Part shown: positions 43,605 through 53,181 of the stretch, one piece after another
How positions within the stretch are numbered: position 1 is the first letter of the stretch
Layout: the number at the start of each line of letters is the position of its first letter
Source: Pseudomonas argentinensis
GTDB lineage: Bacteria > Pseudomonadota > Gammaproteobacteria > Pseudomonadales > Pseudomonadaceae
Direction: 5' to 3'
Length of the DNA stretch: 64,000 nucleotides
Assembly: GCF_001839655.2 (NCBI RefSeq)
Contig: NZ_CP056087.1
Span: forward strand, 2,232,001-2,296,000
Program-made: the position numbers and the translations under genes
The notes under the pieces: model-generated
The model's input: the letters and a program-made list of their open reading frames with translations, nothing else
Told to the model about the DNA's origin: nothing
Database searches by the model: none

Positions 43605-44192
43605 TCAGCGCAGGTGGTTGTGCGGAGTTTCGCGCAGGCCGACCTTCACCGCCATCAGCGGCGAGTTGTTGATCCACACGTCATCGATGACGATGGTGCG
43701 GCCAATGTCTTCCCTGTCGGCAGCCACCAGCAGGTAGTAGGTGCCGTCTTCCGGCGCTTCGCCATCCCAGCCCATGCTGGTCATGCCGATCACCGTGGAG
43801 GGGCGGGCAGGCGTGTTGGGGATCACCGTGCCGTAGGCGTCCATCAGCACCGCGCGGGGCTTCAGGGCGAACTTGTTGATGCCCATGCAGGTGTGGTCGC
43901 ACAGCGAGTTGACGTTGAGGCGATAGCGTTCGCCCTGCTTGAGTTGTAGCGAGTAGACGCGGTAATTGGACAGCGAGCTGCCGAACTGCATGCTGGCATC
44001 GCTTGCCAGGCCGTGAGGCACTTTGCTGCCTGGATCCAGCGGCAGCGGCACGACCTGGGCGTTATGGATCGCCTCCAGGTTGCTGCGTACGATGCTGTCC
44101 TGCTCGGCCGCAAGCGGTGCCGGCGACGACTGTGGGGCGCTGCTGCAAGCTCCGAGCATAAGGCAGGCGGCGAGAAAGAGGGATTTGTGCAC
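43605..44192 (-). CDS. Lipoprotein of unknown function
   Basis: 195 residues from a GTG with CAGGAG 8 bases upstream. MHKSLFLAACLMLGAC is a lipoprotein signal; the mature part is beta-rich (SLQLKQGERYRLNVNSLC, GTYYLLVAADREDIG) with a Cys pair (SLCDHTCMG). It may be a bacterial pre-peptidase-type beta sandwich. It ends 2 bases before the Nudix gene start. Confidence 0.75.
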   Translation of the reverse strand: MHKSLFLAACLMLGACSSAPQSSPAPLAAEQDSIVRSNLEAIHNAQVVPLPLDPGSKVPHGLASDASMQFGSSLSNYRVYSLQLKQGERYRLNVNSLCDHTCMGINKFALKPRAVLMDAYGTVIPNTPARPSTVIGMTSMGWDGEAPEDGTYYLLVAADREDIGRTIVIDDVWINNSPLMAVKVGLRETPHNHLR

Positions 44193-44316
44193 GATGAAGC
44201 TCCTGTAAGGCTGTATTCCGCTGCGCTCGTGATCGGCGCAGAAGGAAGCCGGACAGTATACCGGGTTATGGCGGCAATACCGTGATGGATTGCCGCAAGT
44301 CATCCGTCGCGCGTGA

Positions 44317-45018
44317 TCAGCCGGCCAGGCCCACGTAAACGTTCTGCACGTCGTCGTGGTTGTCGATGGCCTCCAGAAAGGCTTCGACCTCTTCGCGCTG
44401 CTCGGGCGTCAGGCTGGTAACCGGGTTCTTCGGGCGGTAACCCAGGTTGGCCGAGTTGACGGTAAAGCCCTGCTCGGGCAGGGCGCGGCTGACCAGGTCG
44501 AGGTCGGTCGGCTCGGTAATGAACAGGGTGTTGCCTTCGTCGGCCTCGTCGAAATCCTGGGCGCCGGCTTCGATGGCGGCCAGCTCAGGGTCGGCGCCGC
44601 TGTCGCTGGAGGCTTCGATCAGCCCGACATGGTCGAAATCCCAGGCCACCGAGCCGCTGCTCCCCAGCTGGCCCTTGCGGAACAGCACGCGGATCTCGGC
44701 CACGGTGCGGTTGACGTTGTCGGTCAGGCACTCGACGATCAGCGGCACCTGATGAGGCGCGAAACCCTCGTAGGTGGTGCGCTCGAAGTTCACCGTCTCG
44801 CCGCTCAGGCCGGCGCCTTTCTTGATGGCGCGGTCCAGGGTGTCCTTGGGCATCGAGGCTTTCTTGGCCTGGTGGATGGCCAGGCGCAGCTTGGGGTTCA
44901 TGTCCGGATCGGCGCCATTGCGCGCGGCGACCATGATCTCCTTGACCAGGCGACCGAAAATCTTGCCCCTGGCGTTGGCGGCGGCTTCTTTAGGTTTGGC
45001 TTTCCACTGGGCGCCCAT
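44317..45018 (-). CDS. YebC/PmpR-family protein, YeeN-type paralogue
   Basis: 233 residues of the YebC/PmpR/TACO1 family: [40 protein letters not shown] and [20 protein letters not shown]. It begins [20 protein letters not shown] rather than the MAGHSKWANIKHRK of the ruv-linked YebC, so it is the second, YeeN-like paralogue. Members act as transcription regulators or as ribosome-linked factors easing translation of proline stretches. It stands alone. Confidence 0.9.
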   Translation of the reverse strand: MGAQWKAKPKEAAANARGKIFGRLVKEIMVAARNGADPDMNPKLRLAIHQAKKASMPKDTLDRAIKKGAGLSGETVNFERTTYEGFAPHQVPLIVECLTDNVNRTVAEIRVLFRKGQLGSSGSVAWDFDHVGLIEASSDSGADPELAAIEAGAQDFDEADEGNTLFITEPTDLDLVSRALPEQGFTVNSANLGYRPKNPVTSLTPEQREEVEAFLEAIDNHDDVQNVYVGLAG

Positions 45019-45245
45019 GTCTGTTCTCTCGGCTATGCGGATGATGGCGTGGCGCAGCCTCGAGGTGACCGCAACGGGCTGTGCGACGAATTAGGGTGGC
45101 AGATTTTAATGCCTCGGCGCGCTGCTGGCATCCGGCAAATCGTATTTTGCCGCTGCCTGGTGCCTGACCGCGCACGGCGGCGCGCCTACGAACCGCTTGG
45201 CATGGGCCGGCCGTGGCGCAGTCGCCACGACCTTGCCCGAGCCGC

Positions 45246-45755
45246 TCAGGGCATTTGCACCAGCCCGTCGACCAGTTCCAGGGCCTTCTCGAAGGAGGGG
45301 TAGCCGCTCTTGGCGACATCCAGCTCGGCATAGTCGGCGCGGTACTCTTCGGCGCGGATCGGGTCGGCTTCATCGACCAGGTAGGGCTGCGACCAGATTC
45401 GATAGAGCAGCGCCACGGCATAGGGCTGCTGCTTGTCGGCAGCGGCTTCCAGCTTGGCCAGCACCTCGTCGGTCTGCGGGCCCTCGCGGATCATCAGGAT
45501 CGCCTGGTAGAACTCCACCTCGCCGCGTTCGTCCTCGCTCGCGGCGCGGCGCAGCAGGGCGTTGGCCAGCTCGTGGCTTTCCATGTCGCCGGACATCACC
45601 AGCATCTTGGCCTGCAACATGTCGTTCTGATAGAGCAGCTGGCGATCACGGCAGCTGTCGCCGCTCAGCGGCTCGTCGCAGGTGGTCGGTGAGGCACAGC
45701 CCGCGAGCATCAGGCTCAGCAGCAGGCAGCCAACGCCATGTCGGCGGTCAATCAT
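45246..45755 (-). CDS. Lipoprotein with Sel1/TPR-like helices
   Basis: 169 residues. MIDRRHGVGCLLLSLMLAGC is a lipoprotein signal. The mature part is helical (DRQLLYQNDMLQAKMLVMSG, NALLRRAASEDERGEVEFYQ) and resembles short TPR-like repeats. It probably is anchored in the outer membrane. Family unknown. Confidence 0.75.
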   Translation of the reverse strand: MIDRRHGVGCLLLSLMLAGCASPTTCDEPLSGDSCRDRQLLYQNDMLQAKMLVMSGDMESHELANALLRRAASEDERGEVEFYQAILMIREGPQTDEVLAKLEAAADKQQPYAVALLYRIWSQPYLVDEADPIRAEEYRADYAELDVAKSGYPSFEKALELVDGLVQMP

Positions 45756-45828
45756 AGCAATCCCCCAGGCAAATCTGATGTATCGACCCGCGCGCCGCCT
45801 TCAGGTTCGGCTCGCCGGTGTTTTTGGC

Positions 45829-47085
45829 TCAACGCAGCGCGTCGACCGCCGCCCCGATAAAGGCGTAGGTTTCCATCTCCCGCTCGTCCATCTCGGGCTT
45901 CGGCCAGGTGCTCCACACCACCGCCACCACCTTCTCCCTGGGGTTGATATACAGGAACTGGCCGAAGATGCCCTGGGCCTCGAAGGCGCCGCCGTCGTGA
46001 TTGGGCAGTGCCTCGGCTCCGGTGGGGAACAGCCACCACTGGTAGCCATAGCCCAGGGCGTAGTCGCCGTTGTACAGCTTGCCGGGTTGCAGGTGCGAGC
46101 CGGCCGGCGCCCGAGTGGCGCGTTGCAGCCAGCCGGCCGGCAGGATGCGTTCGCCGTCGATCACCCCGTCATCGAGGATGAACTGGCCGAAGCGGCCGTA
46201 ATCGCGCAGCGTTGCCGACAGGCCGCTGCTGCCGATTTCCTGGCCGGCCCGGCTGTCGAGCTGCCAGAAGGCATCACGCTCCATGCCCAGGCGCGCCCAG
46301 ATGCGCTCGGACAGGTAGTCGCTGGCGGTCATGCCGGTGGCCGCGTGGACCAGCTCGCTCTGCAGATGCGATTCGCCCGTGCTGTAGTTGAAGGTGGTGC
46401 CCGGCGCTTGCGCCTTTTTGAGGCCGGTCATCTGCTTGAGCAAGGCACCCGGTTTGTTGGCCAGCTGCAGCTCGAACATGCGGCGCCGGTCCGATTGCGG
46501 GTCGCGGTAGGTTTCGTCCCAGGCGACCCCGGAACTCATCTGCAGTACCTGCTCGACGCTCACGCCATCGTAGGCACCGTCCTTGAGCTGCGGCAGGTAG
46601 CGGGTGATCGGGTCGTTCACGCTGGCGATCTTGCCCTGCTGCACCGCAGCGCCGATCAGGGTCGAGGAGATCGACTTGACCACGCTGAAGGAGGTCCAGC
46701 GGGTGCTGGCGTCGTTGCCCAGGGCGTAGCGTTCCAGCGCCACCTTGCCGTCGTTGAGAATCAGCAGCCCGCTGACCTGGTTGCGCTGCATGAAGGCCTC
46801 GACGCCCAGGCGCTGGCCGCCTGCCGTGTACTGCACCGGCACTTCGCTGCCCTTGGGCAACGGCAGAACCTGCGGACCACGGTGCACGGTGCGCGTAAAG
46901 AACAGCGCGTCCATGTGCCGGTAGGTGCCGGCCTGATAGGCCGGCGGCAGTTCGTAGAGGTCCTGGGCGCGACCGATGCGCTCCGCCTGGTCGGTGGGTG
47001 GCGTGGGCACGTTGGCGCAGGCGCCGAGCAGCAGGGCGATGACGGCTGGGAGAAGGGCGGTGCCGCAAGGTCGGAAAGGGGTCAC
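45829..47085 (-). CDS. Serine hydrolase of the beta-lactamase/class C family
   Basis: 418 residues from a GTG (MTPFRPCGTALLPAV) that gives a lipoprotein signal with lipobox LLLGAC; an ATG at 47121 would add 12 residues in front. The nucleophile motif is SFSVVKS (S-x-x-K), the second is YSTGE (Y-x-[NST]) and the third HDGG. It is a periplasmic, membrane-anchored penicillin-binding-protein-like or esterase-type enzyme; true beta-lactamase activity cannot be inferred. The frame extends much further upstream but crosses the DUF2789 gene. Confidence 0.88.
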   Translation of the reverse strand: MTPFRPCGTALLPAVIALLLGACANVPTPPTDQAERIGRAQDLYELPPAYQAGTYRHMDALFFTRTVHRGPQVLPLPKGSEVPVQYTAGGQRLGVEAFMQRNQVSGLLILNDGKVALERYALGNDASTRWTSFSVVKSISSTLIGAAVQQGKIASVNDPITRYLPQLKDGAYDGVSVEQVLQMSSGVAWDETYRDPQSDRRRMFELQLANKPGALLKQMTGLKKAQAPGTTFNYSTGESHLQSELVHAATGMTASDYLSERIWARLGMERDAFWQLDSRAGQEIGSSGLSATLRDYGRFGQFILDDGVIDGERILPAGWLQRATRAPAGSHLQPGKLYNGDYALGYGYQWWLFPTGAEALPNHDGGAFEAQGIFGQFLYINPREKVVAVVWSTWPKPEMDEREMETYAFIGAAVDALR

Positions 47086-47229
47086 GAGGCGTCTCGGAGC
47101 ATGGGTCGATGGCTCAACCATAGCCGATAACGGGCCCTCGCAGCGCATTGCATCACAGCCGAGAGGTTGAACTGTCGTTTGTGGGGGTGGCTCTACACAG
47201 CACATAGAATCAACCTGATGGAGACCCCC

Positions 47230-47475
47230 ATGGAACTGCCCAACAAAGACCTCGGTACCCTGTTCGAGCAACTGGGCCTGCCGTCCGACCCCGCCAGCAT
47301 CGATGCCTTCATTGCCAAGCACTACCCGCTGCCCGATGACGTGAAGGTCTCCGAAGCGCCGTTCTGGAACCAGGCCCAGGCCACCTTCCTCAAGGACGAA
47401 CTGCTGGAAGATGCCGAATGGGCGCCAGTGGTCGACGAGCTCAACGTGCGCCTGCACGAGAACAAGCCCGCCTGA
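47230..47475 (+). CDS. DUF2789 small protein
   Basis: 81 residues. LGTLFEQLGLPSDPASIDAF and the segment PFWNQAQATFLKDELLEDAE are diagnostic of DUF2789. It is a soluble helical protein found in many gammaproteobacteria, with no known role. The ATG at 47230 has GGAG 8 bases upstream. It is divergent from the serine hydrolase gene. Confidence 0.88.
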   Translation: MELPNKDLGTLFEQLGLPSDPASIDAFIAKHYPLPDDVKVSEAPFWNQAQATFLKDELLEDAEWAPVVDELNVRLHENKPA

Positions 47476-47482
47476 ACTGCCA

Positions 47483-47671
47483 TCAGGGCGACGTCAGACG
47501 CTGCAGCTCGCGCCTGACCATGGCCGCATATTCCGGCGGCGAAAGCTGGTAGAGCTCCCTGGCCACCCAAGTCAGCCAGCCGGCGCCGAGGCTGGCCTGG
47601 CGTTCCAACAGGCGCTGGGCTTCGGCGGTCGCCTGGGCGGCGCGTTGCTGGTGGAAGTCGGCGCGGCTCAT
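47483..47671 (-). CDS. Small helical protein
   Basis: 62 residues: MSRADFHQQRAAQATAEAQR, LLERQASLGAGWLTWVAREL, YQLSPPEYAAMVRREL. It is amphipathic and helical, with no signal. It fits between DUF2789 and dgt on the opposite strand with only 7 bases to the DUF2789 stop. I recall similar short proteins in this place in other pseudomonads, but the call is weak. Confidence 0.5.
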   Translation of the reverse strand: MSRADFHQQRAAQATAEAQRLLERQASLGAGWLTWVARELYQLSPPEYAAMVRRELQRLTSP

Positions 47672-47785
47672 GGTTGCCTCATGTTCATTGGCGCGAAGTG
47701 CCCATTGTCCCTGGCGCCAGGTGCTTGGTAAACCGGGCGCTGCGCGTTAGGCTCGCGGCTTGTATGCCTGATCGAGAGCCCGAGG

Positions 47786-49252
47786 ATGTCAGCAGCGGTG
47801 AACTTCAAACAGCGAATCTGCGCGTTGCGGCCCGGCGATCAGGCCGGCGGCGATGTGGACCTGCTCTATGCCTTCGAAAGCGACCGGGGGCGGATCATCA
47901 ACTCCGCCGCCATCCGCCGCCTGCAGCAGCGTACCCAGGTGTTCCCCCTCGAGCGCAACGCCGCGGTGCGCAGCCGTTTGACCCATTCCATGGAGGTGCA
48001 GCAGACCGGACGTTTCATCGTCCGTACCCTGTATGCCCAGCTGGGCCAGCGGGCTGCGGATTACGGTCTGGACGGCTTGCAGGGCGCGCTGGAAAGCCTG
48101 GTGGAAATGACCTGTCTGATGCACGACATCGGCAATCCGCCGTTCGGGCACTTCGGCGAATTCGCCATTGGTGAATGGTTCGAGCGGGCCCTGGATGGGC
48201 TGTTTGCCGTGGCCGTGCCACAGCATTCGGCCAACCCCGAGCTGCAGGCGCGCATGCGCGCCGATCTGCGCAACTTCGAAGGCAACGCCCAGGCCGTGCG
48301 GCTGGTGGTGAACCTGCAACGCCTGCGGCTGACCTACAGCCAGACCGCCGGCCTGCTCAAATACCTGCGCCCGGCTTACCAGTCCAAGCCCGGCAAGGGC
48401 GTGCCTGGCGCCTACCTGAACAAGAAGCCCGGCTTTTATCTCTGTGAAGAGCACTTCGTCGCCGAGCTGCAGCAGGCCCTGGGCCAGGCGCCGGGGACCC
48501 GCCACCCGGTGGCGTACATCATGGAGGCCGCCGACGACATCTCCTACTGCCTGGCCGACATCGAGGATTCGGTGGAGAAGGGCATCCTCACCGTGACCGA
48601 GCTGGCGCCGCTGCTGGTGTCCACCTTCGAGAAGCTGCAATCCCCGGACATGCCGATTCCCGGCTCCCAGCAGTCGTTCCGCGGCCTGGTCAATCAGGCC
48701 CTTGCACGCTATGACCAGGAAGAGATCAACAAGGCCGGCGAGTTCTTCGTCAAGCTGCGGGTGAGCATGATCCACCCGCTGGTGCAGCACGCGGCGCGGC
48801 AGTTCATCGACAATATCGATGCGGTGCACGCCGGCACCCTGGATCGCGCCCTGATCGAAGACGACAGCCTGCCCCACGCCATCGTGCAGACTTTCAAGGA
48901 CGTGGCCATGGCCCGGGTGTTCTGCCACCGCGAGGTGGAAACCCTGCAGTTGCAGGGGCACCGCATCATCCAGGGCCTGCTGGACAGCTACGGCGCGCTG
49001 CTCCGGGTGGATGCCCAGACCTTCGTGGAGTTGACCGAAGGCAGCTGCCGCCGTGAGGCCTATCTGCAGATGCTGGTGCGCCGCCTGCCGGGCCAGTTGA
49101 TCAAGGCCTATCGCCAGGCCGTGCGCGAGTGTGGCGAAGCGGATCGCGCGGCCTGGGAGTTCTACCACCGTTGCCGGCTGGTGCAGGATTTCGTCAGCGG
49201 CATGACCGATCAGCATGCCCATGATGAGTATCGCACCCTGTTCGCCCTCTAG
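47786..49252 (+). CDS. dgt: Deoxyguanosinetriphosphate triphosphohydrolase
   Basis: 488 residues. The HD-domain ligands are in RLTHSMEVQQTGRF (His), CLMHDIGNPPFGHFGE (His-Asp) and EAADDISYCLADIEDS (Asp). The N-terminal RRLQQRTQVFPLE is the dGTPase opening. It cuts dGTP to deoxyguanosine and triphosphate, adjusting nucleotide pools and fidelity. The length matches the long Dgt type of E. coli (505). It converges on the TauE gene, with a palindromic element between. Confidence 0.93.
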   Translation: MSAAVNFKQRICALRPGDQAGGDVDLLYAFESDRGRIINSAAIRRLQQRTQVFPLERNAAVRSRLTHSMEVQQTGRFIVRTLYAQLGQRAADYGLDGLQGALESLVEMTCLMHDIGNPPFGHFGEFAIGEWFERALDGLFAVAVPQHSANPELQARMRADLRNFEGNAQAVRLVVNLQRLRLTYSQTAGLLKYLRPAYQSKPGKGVPGAYLNKKPGFYLCEEHFVAELQQALGQAPGTRHPVAYIMEAADDISYCLADIEDSVEKGILTVTELAPLLVSTFEKLQSPDMPIPGSQQSFRGLVNQALARYDQEEINKAGEFFVKLRVSMIHPLVQHAARQFIDNIDAVHAGTLDRALIEDDSLPHAIVQTFKDVAMARVFCHREVETLQLQGHRIIQGLLDSYGALLRVDAQTFVELTEGSCRREAYLQMLVRRLPGQLIKAYRQAVRECGEADRAAWEFYHRCRLVQDFVSGMTDQHAHDEYRTLFAL

Positions 49253-49292
49253 GCTCTGCACGATAAGTACCTGCGCTCGGTGATGCTTCGTT

Positions 49293-49351
49293 AAAAATCG
49301 GTTCGGAATGCTCATTTACAGCTCGTAAACTCCGCTTCCTCACCGATTTTT
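49293..49351. terminator. Nested palindrome between dgt and the TauE gene
   Basis: AAAAATCGGT (49293-49302) and ACCGATTTTT (49342-49351) form an outer stem that ends in T5 on either strand, the mark of a bidirectional terminator. Inside it, TTTAC-AGCTC-GTAAA forms a second stem. I recall near-identical copies in other Pseudomonas intergenic regions. Confidence 0.7.
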
Positions 49352-49397
49352 GCCTCGCCTGACCTTCGCTGGGAGACTTCTCGTGCAGAGCCTGGCT

Positions 49398-50147
49398 TTA
49401 GATGTTCTTCCAGATCAGCTGCAGCCCGGCCAGCAGCATGCCCAGCCGGGCGATGCGGTAGAACCAGGTGTGGTTGATCCGCGATTGCAGCCACAGGCCC
49501 GTCCATACGCCGAGGGGGACGATGGGGGCGAGCATTAGGCTGAGCAGCAGGTTCTCCCGGCTGAACTGGCCGAGCCAGGTGTAGGGAATCAGCTTCATGG
49601 CGTTGGTCAGCAGGAAGAACAGGTTGATGGTGGCCACGTAGCGCAGCTTGTCCAGTTGCTGGGGCAGCAGGTGCATCATTACCGGCGGCCCGCCAGCGTG
49701 GGCGACGAAACTGGTGAAGCCTGCCACCGAGCAGAGCGCCAAGCCGCGCCGGGGTTGCAGAGGGCGAGGCGCCGGGTCGTCTTTGAGCAAGCCCAGCAGC
49801 ACGAAGGAAATGGCGATGATGCCGATCAGCAGGCCGATCAGGTTCTCGTTGAGCAGTTCAAAGGTCAGCGAGCCGATGACGATGCCGATCAGCGCGCCTG
49901 GCAGCATGATCCTGAGGTTGGCCGTATCCCATTTGCCCCAGTAGGCCTTGAGCCCCACCACATCGGCCAGGCAGAGGATCGGCAGCATCACCGCCACCGC
50001 CTGCATCGGCGAGGTGGCCAATGCCAGCAGCGGCACGGCGATGCCGCCCAGCGCACCGCCAAAGCCACCCTTGGACAGGCCGGTGAGAAACACGGCGGGA
50101 ATGGCGAACAACAAAAGGTCGGCGAGGGTCATTGCAACAGCGCTCAT
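49398..50147 (-). CDS. TauE/SafE-family sulfite exporter-like permease
   Basis: 249 residues, about seven or eight membrane helices. LTGLSKGGFGGALGGIAVPL and FTSFVAHAGGPPVMMHLLP are the two repeat motifs of TauE/SafE. It exports small anions, sulfite or organosulfur acids being the usual guess. An alternative start at 50132 (MTLADLL) would lose only five residues. Confidence 0.88.
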   Translation of the reverse strand: MSAVAMTLADLLLFAIPAVFLTGLSKGGFGGALGGIAVPLLALATSPMQAVAVMLPILCLADVVGLKAYWGKWDTANLRIMLPGALIGIVIGSLTFELLNENLIGLLIGIIAISFVLLGLLKDDPAPRPLQPRRGLALCSVAGFTSFVAHAGGPPVMMHLLPQQLDKLRYVATINLFFLLTNAMKLIPYTWLGQFSRENLLLSLMLAPIVPLGVWTGLWLQSRINHTWFYRIARLGMLLAGLQLIWKNI

Positions 50148-50230
50148 TCGGCGAGTGCGCAGGGTAGAGGCTGTGGCCGCTGCCTCGCAAGCCAGCCGAT
50201 CACCCCCATCCGATACAGGAGCATCTACCC

Positions 50231-51061
50231 ATGACCGATTTCCAGCAGCCAAGCCTCGACGATGGAGGACTCGACGCCCGTTATGGGTTCGCCAAACGGG
50301 TGGCGAAGGAAGCGGCCGAACGGGCCATGGCCTTCTATGTGCGCCGTGGCAGCCTCGCCGTGGCGCACAAGGGCGACGACCTGCAGGATATGGTGAGCAT
50401 CGCCGATCAGGACGTCGAGGCGTTCATTCGCGGCGAATTGGCCCGCCACTTTCCGCACGACGGCATCGTCGGCGAAGAGGGCGGCAGCGACGGGCTGCAG
50501 GCGCGCTGCATCTGGGTGATCGACCCCATCGACGGCACCGCGTGCTTTGTCAATGGCTTGCACAACTGGTGCGTGTCCATCGGCCTGCTGGTGGACGGCG
50601 AGCCGTTGCTCGGTGCAATCGCCGATCCCAATCATGATGAGCTGTTCCACGGTTTCGTCGGCCGCGGCGCCTTCGTCGACGACACGCCGTTGCAGGCCCA
50701 TGGCGCCCGCCATGTGCGTGAAGGGCTGGTCGGCGTCGGCACTACCCACCGCCCCGGCAAGGAGCACTTCCTGCCGTTTCTGCATGCGTTGCTCGACCAG
50801 GGCGGCCAGTTCGTGCGCAATGGCTCCGGGGCCCTGATGACCGCCTATGTGGCCGCGGGGCGCCTGATCGGCTACTACGAAACCCACCTGAAGAGCTGGG
50901 ACTGCCTGGCCGGCCTGGTGCTGGTGCGCGAGGCCGGCGGACGCAGCAGCGACTTCCTGCGCGGCGATGGTCTACTCGGCGGCAATCCGTACCTGGTTGC
51001 CGCCCCCGGCGTCTATGAGCAGTTGGCGGCGATGATCGGGCCGTCCCTGGACGCGCCGTGA
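50231..51061 (+). CDS. Inositol-monophosphatase-family phosphatase
   Basis: 276 residues of the IMPase superfamily: metal motif GIVGEEGG, WVIDPIDGTACFVNG (the DPIDGT motif) and the C-terminal HLKSWDCLAGLVLVREAGG (WD motif). All Mg-binding residues are present. Family members dephosphorylate inositol-1-phosphate, histidinol phosphate, PAP or fructose bisphosphate; the substrate here is uncertain. Confidence 0.9.
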   Translation: MTDFQQPSLDDGGLDARYGFAKRVAKEAAERAMAFYVRRGSLAVAHKGDDLQDMVSIADQDVEAFIRGELARHFPHDGIVGEEGGSDGLQARCIWVIDPIDGTACFVNGLHNWCVSIGLLVDGEPLLGAIADPNHDELFHGFVGRGAFVDDTPLQAHGARHVREGLVGVGTTHRPGKEHFLPFLHALLDQGGQFVRNGSGALMTAYVAAGRLIGYYETHLKSWDCLAGLVLVREAGGRSSDFLRGDGLLGGNPYLVAAPGVYEQLAAMIGPSLDAP

Positions 51062-51478
51062 TCAGCCTTGTTCGAACTCCGCGAACACCTGTTCGCCGGT
51101 CAGCTCACGGGTCTGGTTGGCGAAGCAGTAGTAGGTCGGTCTGGATTCGATAAAGATCTGGCTGTCCAGCTGCCAGTCGTCATGCTCGTCGAGCAGACCG
51201 ACCGGCACCGCGTGGTGGCCAGTGCTTTTCAGGCGATAGAACAGGTGGCTGCCGCACTGGCCGCAAAAACCGCGCTCGGCCCACTCCGATGAGTCATGGA
51301 TGCGCACCTGCTGCTCGCCGCTGAGCCGGGTCAATTCACCTTCGGCCACCAGCAGCGGGCCACCGCCCCATTTGCGGCAGGTGGCGCAGTGGCAGGCACT
51401 GAGGCTCGGACTGGTGATGCGCAAGGTCAGGTTGACGGCGCCACACAGGCAACTGCCGTGTCGGTCGAGTTGAGTCAT
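51062..51478 (-). CDS. GFA/CENP-V zinc protein
   Basis: 138 residues. The Cys ligands of the GFA (glutathione-dependent formaldehyde-activating-like) fold are in SCLCGAV, ACHCATCRKWGGGP and RGFCGQCGSHLF. It binds zinc; a role as glutathione adduct enzyme is by family only. It converges, stop to stop, with the IMPase gene. Confidence 0.9.
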   Translation of the reverse strand: MTQLDRHGSCLCGAVNLTLRITSPSLSACHCATCRKWGGGPLLVAEGELTRLSGEQQVRIHDSSEWAERGFCGQCGSHLFYRLKSTGHHAVPVGLLDEHDDWQLDSQIFIESRPTYYCFANQTRELTGEQVFAEFEQG

Positions 51479-51521
51479 GGATGAACTCCTTCAGCTCGGC
51501 CGGCGAGCTGCCCTGCCGGCC

Positions 51522-52664
51522 TCAAATGACGGGGGAGGCCGCCTCGACGACCCGATGGATGAATTGCAGCTTGCCGACCACCGCAGCGGACAGCACAAAG
51601 GGATAGACATCCTTGTGGCCCATGCTGCGCGCCAGCTCATTGAGCATAGCGGCGAGCTCGATCCAGGCATTGATGAACTGCAAGAACTCTTCAGCCTGGG
51701 GATCGTCCCGGTCGTACAGCGCAGCCTTGGTAAAGGGCCGGAACTCCAGTTCCACGTCGCCGGCACGCATGCCGAAGCTCAGGGCAGTGTCCAGGGTGTC
51801 CATCATGTGCAGGTAGTGGGCCCAGGTTTCGGCCCAGTCTTCCCAAGGGTGCATGGTGGCGTAGGCGCTGACGAAGGACGTCTGCCAGTCGGCCGGCGCG
51901 CCTTGCTCATAGTGGCGTTGCAGCGCCGCGCCATAGTCGGCGCGCTCGTCACCGAACAGCCGGCGGTAATCGTCCAGCCAGGCGCTGCCGGCGATCAGCC
52001 GGTCCCAGTAGTAATGGCCGACCTCGTGGCGAAAGTGGCCGAGCAGGGTGCGATAGGGTTCGTGCAGCTGGATGCGCGTCTGCTCGCGCACGTCGTCGTC
52101 GGCTTCGGCGATGTTCAGGGTGATCAGGCCGCTGGCATGCCCGGTCATCGGTGGCTGGCCGCTGAGATCCGGGCCGAGGAAGTCGAAGGCCAGGCCGCGC
52201 TCGCTGTCCTCGTACTTGCTGAGTAGCGGCAAACCCAGATTCAGCAACTGCGCGACCAGCCGGCGTTTGGCCATTTCCAGGCGCGCCCAGCGCTGTTCAT
52301 TGCCGGCTATCGACAGATCGGGAATGGTGCGGTTGAGCCGGCAGGCGATGCACAGCGTCGCTTCGCTGGCGTGGGGCAGCAGCCAGTTGCAGCCGGCGGC
52401 GGTGTGCAGGTTGGCGCAGCGCCGGTAGCGCCGCAGGTCGCCTGCGATTCGCCAGCTCTGGGCATCCTCGTCGGCAACCAGGCTTACCACCTGGCCACGT
52501 TCGGGCTCGTAGCCCAGGGGCGAGTGGCAGGCCAGGCACTGGCTGTTGCGAAAGAAGATGGGCTGACCGCAGGTGCATTTGCCCAGGGCTTTCTGGCTGG
52601 GCATGCGGGTTTGCTTGGCCGAGTCGCCAATGCGCAGGCCAAGGGCCTGGAAGAACCGGTTCAT
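51522..52664 (-). CDS. Zinc-ribbon putative metallopeptidase
   Basis: 380 residues. An N-terminal double zinc-ribbon (KCTCGQPIFFRNSQCLACH) and further Cys (RCANLHTAAGCNW, LCIACRLN) lead into a metallopeptidase-like core with HEVGHYYWD (HExxH) and a downstream WEDWAETWAHYLH. Family members are annotated as putative zinc-binding peptidases and are often near transglutaminase or circularly permuted ATP-grasp genes, which are not adjacent here. Cytosolic. Confidence 0.85.
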   Translation of the reverse strand: MNRFFQALGLRIGDSAKQTRMPSQKALGKCTCGQPIFFRNSQCLACHSPLGYEPERGQVVSLVADEDAQSWRIAGDLRRYRRCANLHTAAGCNWLLPHASEATLCIACRLNRTIPDLSIAGNEQRWARLEMAKRRLVAQLLNLGLPLLSKYEDSERGLAFDFLGPDLSGQPPMTGHASGLITLNIAEADDDVREQTRIQLHEPYRTLLGHFRHEVGHYYWDRLIAGSAWLDDYRRLFGDERADYGAALQRHYEQGAPADWQTSFVSAYATMHPWEDWAETWAHYLHMMDTLDTALSFGMRAGDVELEFRPFTKAALYDRDDPQAEEFLQFINAWIELAAMLNELARSMGHKDVYPFVLSAAVVGKLQFIHRVVEAASPVI

Positions 52665-52803
52665 GTGATGGCCTCGCCCACGCTGACTACCGCAGCGATA
52701 GAGTGGTGTGCAGGGGCGGCGGTTCCGGGCTTTTCGCCGGCAGCTGAGGCAGGGGGGAGCGGGGAAACGCCTGGCACCAGGACGGCGCCAGGCGAGGCGT
52801 GAA

Positions 52804-53085
52804 TCAGTCCTGGCGGCTGGTCACTTCGAGCAGGTGGTAGCCGAACTGGGTCTTCACCGGACCCTGCACCACGTTGACCGGGGCGCTGAATACCACGGTG
52901 TCGAATTCCTTGACCATCTGGCCCGGGCCGAAGGAGCCCAGGTTGCCGCCGTCGCGGCTGGACGGGCAGCTGGAGTTGTCTTTGGCGACCTGGGCGAAGT
53001 CGGCACCGCCTTCGATGGCAGCTTTCAGTTCGTTGCACTTCTCTTCGGTGGCAACCAGGATGTGGCGGGCAGTGGCTTTGGCCAT
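52804..53085 (-). CDS. ppiC: Parvulin-type peptidyl-prolyl isomerase
   Basis: 93 residues, a free-standing parvulin: MAKATARHILVATEEKCNEL, SCPSSRDGGNLGSFGPGQMV and TQFGYHLLEV show the active-site His, Cys and His positions. It catalyses proline isomerisation in the cytosol, as E. coli PpiC (93 residues). The start at 53085 equals the family length. Confidence 0.93.
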   Translation of the reverse strand: MAKATARHILVATEEKCNELKAAIEGGADFAQVAKDNSSCPSSRDGGNLGSFGPGQMVKEFDTVVFSAPVNVVQGPVKTQFGYHLLEVTSRQD

Positions 53086-53181
53086 GGGAAACACTCCATT
53101 CAAATGAGCTGCCGAGCCTACCGGATTCGCCCCGCGAGTCAAATTGCTCGAACACCTGACGTCGCGGATCCCGGGCTGGCG

